Source: Ectothiorhodospira sp. BSL-9 (GTDB taxonomy: Bacteria > Pseudomonadota > Gammaproteobacteria > Ectothiorhodospirales > Ectothiorhodospiraceae). Taken from it: a DNA stretch of 64,000 bases. The notes beneath the pieces were generated by a model that saw only the letters and a program-made list of their open reading frames with translations, made no database searches and was not told the origin of the DNA. Shown here one piece after another: positions 58,694 to 64,000 of the stretch; the first letter of the stretch is position 1; each line of letters opens with the position of its first letter. Made by a program: the position numbers and the translations under genes. The stretch lies in NCBI RefSeq assembly GCF_001632845.1, contig NZ_CP011994.1:1732501-1796500 (forward strand), in the 5' to 3' direction.

Positions 58694-60875
58694 AACCCAG
58701 TATGCCTTCACTCAGGAGTTCTCCCAGCCCGGTGCCCAGGCTGCCCAGACCCTTGAGGATCAGTTGAAAGTAGATGCCTTCATTGTATTCGCCCTGGACG
58801 CCATCGGTCAGGTAACGTCGGGCCACCACCCGGGCACCCCAGCAGCAGGTGTTGTACTCCAGACCCGCCAGGATCTCCAGATCCCGATGATCTTCCAGGC
58901 TGTAAGCCCATCGTCCCACCGCATCCCAACGCTTGGACAGGGGCCAGGCGAAGGAGAGATCGGTCTGTTCCAGGCGGTCCTCCTGGAACCGATAGCCCAG
59001 GTTGACCACCCGGTTGCCATCTTCCCGGTATTGCAGTTGAGCCGTACGGCGCTCGGTTTGTTCCCGATGCGGGTCCCATTGGGTCGTGCCACGCACGTTC
59101 CAGTAGCGATCCGGTCGCCAGGCTGCCTCTGCCACGATGGACGAGCTGTCCTGGGTGCGGGCCGCATCCTCCGGGCGCAGGCGCACGCGGCGATCGTCGA
59201 AATACTGGATCTGTCCCAGGCTTACCCGGAAGCGTTCAATACCGCTGTCCGCTTCCACCACCCGGCTGGTGAGGGCCGTGGTGAGTTGGTTGGCATTGGC
59301 CACCCGGTCCGGGCCGCTGAAGCTTTCGTCGCGGAACAACTGGTCAAAGCTGAAACCGTACTCCGAGGTGTCGAACCGGGGGATGTCGTCCTGGTTCCGG
59401 TAAGGGGTGTAGCGGTAGAAGATCCGCGGCTCCAGGGTCTGGAAACGCTCCCCGCCCATGGGGCGATCGAAAAACAGCCCCCCGTCCACGCTGGCGATGG
59501 GCAAGTCCCTCTGCAACTGACTGTCGGCACCTGATGGCTGTCCTTCCAGGTCGTAGTGGGTGAGACGATACCGCACGCGGGGGGTCAGAAACCAGGCCGC
59601 TCCCTGCAGGGGCAGACTGGCCTCGGGCATGATGTCGGTGCGCTGACCGGTCACACTGTCGCGCCGGTCAAAGCTCACCCATTCAGCACGCATGCCCAGG
59701 TCGAGCCCCTGGGTGGCCTGAGGCCAGTGCCCACGGTACAGGAGTTGCGGCAGGCGTTTGTAAGGCCGGTCGGGGCCGACAATGTTGTCGTCCACGGTCT
59801 GGTAATCCTCTACCCGGGCCAGCAGGTTCCAGTTGCTGGCCTGATAGCTCAGGTCGGCGCGCCGCTCCAGGTGGGTGGTGCTGGTGTCATCCAGGGAGCT
59901 TCCGAAATCCGACAGGTAATCCGCATCGGACACATCCGTTCCCCGGGTGTGCAGACTGAGCCGGGACGTGGGGCGCCATTCCTGATCCCAGGTGAACCAG
60001 CTGCGGTCGTCCCCGTACACATCGTCATCCGGGAGGTATTCCATATCGAAGCGCCCCAGGGAGCTACCCGACATATGTCGGTACTGGGCGCCCAGCATGG
60101 TGCCTCGACGGCCCAGGTAACGGGGGGCCAGGATGGCGTCCCGGTTGGGGGCCAGGTTGAAGTAGTAGGGAATCTCCACGTCCAGACCGGTGGAGTCGGC
60201 ATTACCGATACTGGGCAGCAGCAACCCTGTCTGACGCCGATCGTCGATGGGGAAGTTGATCCAGGGGGTGTACAGCAGGGGCACATGGTGAAAGCGCAGT
60301 AACACGTTGCGGGCCGTGCCCCGGCCTGTGTCCTGGTTCAGGTCCACCCGGCTGGCGGTGAGCTGCCAGTCCTGGCGGCCCGGGTCGCAGGTGGTGTAGC
60401 TGGCGTTGCTGAGGCGGAACCGGTCAGGTCCGCGTGGTTCGATGGTGCTCGCCTTGCCTCGGGCGTGCCGGGGGCGGAAGAAGTATTCCACATCCTCAAA
60501 GCGGCCCCTTTCGGATTCCAGATAAAGGTGCCCGGCGCTGCTGTCGAAACTCAGGCCCGCCTTGTCCTCGAAGGTGACGTTGCCCATGGCCTCCAGATAA
60601 TTCCGGGCCTGCTCGTACTCGAAGCGATCGGCGGTGAAGGTACGCGTGCCCTCGAAGACCTCCACATTCCCCTCCAGACGCGAGACCCCCTCGCGATCCA
60701 GAAAGGCCTGATCGGCCTCGAATCGCAGTCGACCATCATCGGGGTGGGGGATGTCAGGGGCGGGCGGGTGGTAGTCGCACAGGGCCCATTCATCCGCCAG
60801 GGCGGGGGTGATGGCGACACAGGCAAGCAATATGAAGGAGGGGGCGTGTCGGTACACGGTGGCGAGTCCGATCAT
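58677..60875 (-). CDS. lptD: LPS-assembly protein LptD
   Basis: A 732-residue outer-membrane barrel that inserts LPS with LptE. The signal peptide is about residues 1-27. The OstA jellyroll (about 50-150; EADQAFLDREGVSRLEGNVEV) is followed by the barrel, with many alternating aromatic strands (GAQYRHMSG, DLSYQAS). Cys residues at CDYHPP, TTCDPG and NTCCWG can form the family's disulfides. ATG 60875 begins the signal peptide; earlier in-frame residues overlap adk and are rejected. No clear ribosome site is seen. Confidence 0.93.
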   Translation of the reverse strand: MIGLATVYRHAPSFILLACVAITPALADEWALCDYHPPAPDIPHPDDGRLRFEADQAFLDREGVSRLEGNVEVFEGTRTFTADRFEYEQARNYLEAMGNVTFEDKAGLSFDSSAGHLYLESERGRFEDVEYFFRPRHARGKASTIEPRGPDRFRLSNASYTTCDPGRQDWQLTASRVDLNQDTGRGTARNVLLRFHHVPLLYTPWINFPIDDRRQTGLLLPSIGNADSTGLDVEIPYYFNLAPNRDAILAPRYLGRRGTMLGAQYRHMSGSSLGRFDMEYLPDDDVYGDDRSWFTWDQEWRPTSRLSLHTRGTDVSDADYLSDFGSSLDDTSTTHLERRADLSYQASNWNLLARVEDYQTVDDNIVGPDRPYKRLPQLLYRGHWPQATQGLDLGMRAEWVSFDRRDSVTGQRTDIMPEASLPLQGAAWFLTPRVRYRLTHYDLEGQPSGADSQLQRDLPIASVDGGLFFDRPMGGERFQTLEPRIFYRYTPYRNQDDIPRFDTSEYGFSFDQLFRDESFSGPDRVANANQLTTALTSRVVEADSGIERFRVSLGQIQYFDDRRVRLRPEDAARTQDSSSIVAEAAWRPDRYWNVRGTTQWDPHREQTERRTAQLQYREDGNRVVNLGYRFQEDRLEQTDLSFAWPLSKRWDAVGRWAYSLEDHRDLEILAGLEYNTCCWGARVVARRYLTDGVQGEYNEGIYFQLILKGLGSLGTGLGELLSEGILGYEDDY

Positions 60876-60933
60876 CGGGGGGAAGGTCCGGTGCCGCTCC
60901 CTCGGCACCGGCAAGGTCCGGGTCTCAGGGCCT

Positions 60934-61596
60934 TCAGGCCTTCGGGCCACCCACGGACTCGAGCACCTTGGACACTTCCTTGAAGATGTCCTCGATCTCG
61001 CCCTCACCCTTCACGGTGTGCAGGAGGCTCTTGTCCCCGTAGTATTCCACCAGGGGCTCGGTCTGGGCCTGATAGACCTTGAGGCGGCTGCCGATGGTCT
61101 CTTCGTTGTCATCGGACCGGTGCTTGAGTTCACCGCCGCACAGATCGCAGATGCCTTCCTGGCGGGGGGGATGCGTGTAGCTGTTGAACACGGCGCCGCA
61201 GGAGGCGCAGGTGAGGCGACCGGTGAGGCGCTGCATCAGGCTCTCGAAGTCCACGTGGATCAGCACGGCGGCATCCAGGGGCTGGCCCAGATCGCCGAGC
61301 ATCTCGTCCAGGCTGCCGGCCTGATTGAGGTTGCGGGGGAAGCCGTCCAGGATGTAACCGCGCTGGGTGTCCGGCATGGCCAGCCGCTCGCGGATCATGC
61401 CCAGTACCACGTCGTCTGTGACCAGCTCGCCGGCGTCCATGGCGGCCTTGGCCTGCTGACCCAGAGGTGTGCCTGCGGATACTGCGGCGCGCAACAGGTC
61501 ACCCGTGGAGATCTGCGGGACCTTGTAACGTTCCATGATCAGTTTGGACTGGGTTCCCTTGCCGGAACCGGGAGCCCCCAACAGGACGATACGCAT
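60934..61596 (-). CDS. adk: Adenylate kinase with a Cys4 zinc-type LID
   Basis: A 220-residue long-form adenylate kinase. The P-loop GAPGSGKGTQ is at 7-16, with DGFPRNLNQA in the NMP region. The LID carries Cys130, Cys133, Cys150 and Cys153, a C-x2-C-x16-C-x2-C zinc-binding set, which E. coli Adk lacks. It lies 58 nt upstream of lptD on the same strand and is divergent from ppa. Confidence 0.97.
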   Translation of the reverse strand: MRIVLLGAPGSGKGTQSKLIMERYKVPQISTGDLLRAAVSAGTPLGQQAKAAMDAGELVTDDVVLGMIRERLAMPDTQRGYILDGFPRNLNQAGSLDEMLGDLGQPLDAAVLIHVDFESLMQRLTGRLTCASCGAVFNSYTHPPRQEGICDLCGGELKHRSDDNEETIGSRLKVYQAQTEPLVEYYGDKSLLHTVKGEGEIEDIFKEVSKVLESVGGPKA

Positions 61597-61730
61597 GGTA
61601 TTTCCCCTTTAGCTTAGAGCTTGTTTTAAGCGATTTATTCAAGACAATAGGCCGAGACTTATACCTGCTCCAGCTATTGGGGCGCAACCACCCCCACCGG
61701 ATTCATGCTTTCCGCAGCGCGTCATGCCGT

Positions 61731-61736
61731 TATAAT
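61731..61736 (+). promoter_or_regulatory. -10 element of the ppa promoter
   Basis: TATAAT followed by GCCGCG is the same string as at the rpsP promoter, 38 nt upstream of the ppa start. The -35 is weak (TTTCCG region). The 177-nt gap to adk holds no other clear sites. Confidence 0.6.
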
Positions 61737-61773
61737 GCCGCGTCGGTTTACAACCCATCTGGAGTGAAGAAAC

Positions 61774-62307
61774 ATGAATATAGACAATATTCCCGCCGGC
61801 AAGGACCTGCCCAACGATGTGAATGTGATCATCGAGATCCCGGCCCAGGCCTCGCCGGTCAAATATGAAGTGGACAAGGACAGTGGCGCCCTGGTGGTGG
61901 ATCGCTTCATGGCCACGCCCATGTTCTATCCCTGCAACTATGGTTTCATCCCTCACACCCTCTCCGATGACGGCGACCCGGTGGACGTGCTGGTCCTGAC
62001 CCCGCATCCGCTGCTCAGCGGCAGCGTCATCCGCTCCCGCCCCGTGGGCATGCTCAAGATGACCGACGAGGCGGGTGAAGACGCCAAGCTGCTGGCCGTG
62101 CCCGTGTCCAAGCTCTATCCTGAGTATGATCGCATTCAGGGGCCCGACGATGTGTCGCCGTTGCTGCTGGACCAGATCAAGCATTTCTTTGAGCATTACA
62201 AGGAACTGGAACCCAACAAATGGGTCAAGGTGGAAGGCTGGGAAGGTGTCGATGCCGCCCGCGCGGAGATCGAATCCTCCGTCAAGCGCTTCCAGCAGAA
62301 GGGCTGA
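61774..62307 (+). CDS. ppa: Inorganic pyrophosphatase
   Basis: A 177-residue family I pyrophosphatase. The [24 protein letters not shown] start, the [11 protein letters not shown] segment and the metal signature [11 protein letters not shown] match closely. ATG 61774 is preceded by GGAGTGAAGAA. Confidence 0.97.
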   Translation: MNIDNIPAGKDLPNDVNVIIEIPAQASPVKYEVDKDSGALVVDRFMATPMFYPCNYGFIPHTLSDDGDPVDVLVLTPHPLLSGSVIRSRPVGMLKMTDEAGEDAKLLAVPVSKLYPEYDRIQGPDDVSPLLLDQIKHFFEHYKELEPNKWVKVEGWEGVDAARAEIESSVKRFQQKG

Positions 62308-62428
62308 TTTGATCGGTTCCGTGGGGTGTGGCGTCCTGTGAAGGGCCGCGCGCCCCGCGCGAGTCGTGGGCCGGCCGCCCCGGCCACGCATTCTTACTCC
62401 CGCACGTATCACCGGAATCAGCGAGTCC

Positions 62429-64000
62429 ATGCCGGCGCGCCAACCCATCAAGAATCACCACCAGGAAAAGAGGCTTTTCCTCGCCCGGGTCGTGATCCTG
62501 GTGGTGGTGGTCACCCTGCTGTTCGGTATCGTCAGTGCGCGTCTGGGTCACCTGCAGGTGGCCAGCTATTCTCATTTTTCCACCCTGTCCCAGAACAATC
62601 GCGTGCGGCTGGAGGCCCTGCCGCCCCCCCGTGGGCTGATCTTCGACCGCAATGGCGTGGTGCTGGCGGAAAACCGTCCCGCCTATCAGCTGGAGATCAC
62701 TCCGGAGCAGGTGGGGGACATGGAGGACACCCTGGAGCGCCTCGCCCAGGTGGTGCATCTGGAGGAGATGCATATCGAACGCTTTCGCCGCATGCTGCGT
62801 GGCAAGCGTCCATTCCAGGCCGTTCCCCTGAAACTCAACCTCAGCGACGAGGAATTGGCCAATTTTGCCGTCAACCGGCATCGCTTCCCGGGGGTGGACG
62901 TGGAGGCACGTGTGGCCCGGCATTATCCCCAGGGCGCCTCGCTGGCCCATGTGCTGGGCTATGTGGGGCGCATCGACGAGCGGGAACTGGCTCGCATCGA
63001 CACCCGGCGGTATGCCGGCACCTCCCATATCGGCAAGCTGGGGATTGAACGCTACTACGAGGACGAGCTCCACGGACAGGTGGGCTTCCAGAAGGTGGAG
63101 GTGAATGCCCAGGGGCGCACGCTTCGGGTTCTGGAGCGGGAGCCGGCCACCCCGGGGCGCGACCTGGTGCTGAGCCTGGATGTGCGTCTGCAGCGGGCGG
63201 CGGAAGAGATCCTTGAGGGTCACGCGGGCGCCATCGTGGCCATGGATCCGCGCAACGGCGAGGTGCTGGCCATGGTCAGCATGCCCAGTTTCGACCCCAA
63301 TCTGTTTGTCCATGGCATCCCCCGGTCGGTCTTCCAGGAGCTGCGCACCCATCGGCGCCAGCCCCTGTTCAACCGGGCGCTGTCCGGGCAGTATCCACCC
63401 GGCTCCACCCTCAAGCCCGTGGTGGGGCTGGCGGGGCTGGAGCATGGCATCACCACGGCCGAACGCACCATGTACACCCGGGGTTACTACACCCTGCCCA
63501 ACGACTCCCGCCGCTACCGGGACTGGCGCTACCACGGCACGGTGGATCTGGATCGGGCCATCGCCCAATCCTCCGACGTGTATTTCTACGATCTGGGCCA
63601 CAAGATGGGCATTGATCGCATGTCCGAGTTTCTGGGTCTCTTTGGCCTTGGCCAGCGCACGGGCATCGACAGTACCGGCGAACGTCAGGGCCTGCTGCCC
63701 ACCCGGGAGTGGAAGCGTGCCACGCACAACCAGCCCTGGTATCCCGGCGAGACACTCATCACGGCCATCGGGCAGGGGTATATGCTCACCACGCCCCTGC
63801 AGCTGGCCTCGGTGACCAGCACCCTGGCCATGCGCGGTGAGCGGGTACGCCCGCATCTGCTGCGGGGGCGCATTCAGGGAGAGGGCGGGGAACTGACCAT
63901 CGACGAATCCCAGTACCTGCCCCCGGTACAGGTCAGCCGGCCTGAATTCTGGGATCAGGTGCTCGTGCCCATGGAGAACACCATGCACCGACCCCGAGGG
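62429..64000 (+). CDS. mrdA: Peptidoglycan transpeptidase PBP2, 5' part (runs off the window)
   Basis: The first 524 codons of the elongation-specific penicillin-binding protein. A short cytoplasmic segment and one membrane helix (about 17-40) are followed by the dimerisation domain (PPPRGLIFDRNGVVLAENRPAYQL) and the transpeptidase domain. The active-site SxxK is Ser326-Thr-Leu-Lys329 (QYPPGSTLKPV). The second motif SSD appears in AQSSDVYFYD. The KTG motif lies beyond the window end. The frame is open to base 64000. ATG 62429 starts MPARQPIKNHHQEKRL. Confidence 0.95.
   Translation, partial: MPARQPIKNHHQEKRLFLARVVILVVVVTLLFGIVSARLGHLQVASYSHFSTLSQNNRVRLEALPPPRGLIFDRNGVVLAENRPAYQLEITPEQVGDMEDTLERLAQVVHLEEMHIERFRRMLRGKRPFQAVPLKLNLSDEELANFAVNRHRFPGVDVEARVARHYPQGASLAHVLGYVGRIDERELARIDTRRYAGTSHIGKLGIERYYEDELHGQVGFQKVEVNAQGRTLRVLEREPATPGRDLVLSLDVRLQRAAEEILEGHAGAIVAMDPRNGEVLAMVSMPSFDPNLFVHGIPRSVFQELRTHRRQPLFNRALSGQYPPGSTLKPVVGLAGLEHGITTAERTMYTRGYYTLPNDSRRYRDWRYHGTVDLDRAIAQSSDVYFYDLGHKMGIDRMSEFLGLFGLGQRTGIDSTGERQGLLPTREWKRATHNQPWYPGETLITAIGQGYMLTTPLQLASVTSTLAMRGERVRPHLLRGRIQGEGGELTIDESQYLPPVQVSRPEFWDQVLVPMENTMHRPRG

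Noticed and set aside
60876-61007. 44-residue N-terminal extension of LptD
   Set aside because: It would overlap the adk coding end and is Arg/Ser-rich. The signal peptide begins at ATG 60875.

Overview
The window is 64 kb of ordinary, GC-rich housekeeping chromosome from a gammaproteobacterium. The gene orders bamC-dapA, xseB-ispA-dxs, ypjD-ffh-rpsP-rimM-trmD-rplS and lptD-surA-pdxA-rsmA are standard for that class. Three things point to a sulfur-oxidising Ectothiorhodospira/Thioalkalivibrio-like lineage: a soxA-soxX cytochrome pair, a complete seven-gene menaquinone cluster, and a split class II (B12) ribonucleotide reductase of the Pseudomonas NrdJa/NrdJb type. The lineage is inferred from gene content only. 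I see no prophage, plasmid, insertion sequence, CRISPR array or tRNA gene.

Layout. 1-2910: the 3' part of an rRNA operon (23S, 5S, terminator). 3161-15650, minus strand: menF-menD-menH-menB-menC-menE-thioesterase, then an NmrA-like/DUF2867 protein, an SRPBCC protein, the menG/ubiE methyltransferase and a HemY-type protoporphyrinogen oxidase. REP-like palindromes interrupt this series. 15895-22867, mostly plus strand: clpB behind a near-consensus sigma-32 promoter, two small uncharacterised genes, a LysR regulator, a catalytically dead glutamine-amidotransferase-like protein, a small conserved protein and an AI-2E-family permease. 22969-25543, minus: a frameshifted PIN-PhoH ATPase, bcp and gcvR. 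25704-27739, plus: dapA-bamC. 27811-35888, minus: CNNM/CorC-type protein, radA, xseB, ispA, dxs, queD and folE2, with ypjD at the head. 36057-42713, plus: an MBL-fold hydrolase, ffh, rpsP-rimM-trmD-rplS, a TPR-like protein and ogt. 43012-50062, plus: soxA-soxX, htpG (second sigma-32 promoter) and nrdJa-nrdJb with two candidate NrdR boxes. 50152-61596, minus: DUF2339 membrane protein, glk, tal, rsmA, DUF4156 lipoprotein, pdxA, surA, lptD and adk. 61774-64000, plus: ppa and the 5' part of mrdA (PBP2).

How the parts fit. The men cluster makes the naphthoquinone ring from chorismate as far as DHNA. menG performs the last methylation, but menA (prenylation) is not here. dxs and ispA supply the prenyl precursor. 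soxAX would feed thiosulfate electrons into the c-type cytochrome pool. Envelope biogenesis is heavily represented (bamC, surA, lptD, mrdA).

The most notable observations are: the single-base frameshift in phoH; the amidotransferase homologue that lost both catalytic residues; a perfect 35-bp palindrome of the GGGGACAGACACC family, with two relatives elsewhere; inverted pairs of Pseudomonas-like REP sequences inside the men cluster; two sigma-32 promoters with identical 14-nt spacers; and paired NrdR-box-like sites 32 bp apart. I did not find evidence for a wholly new multi-gene system.
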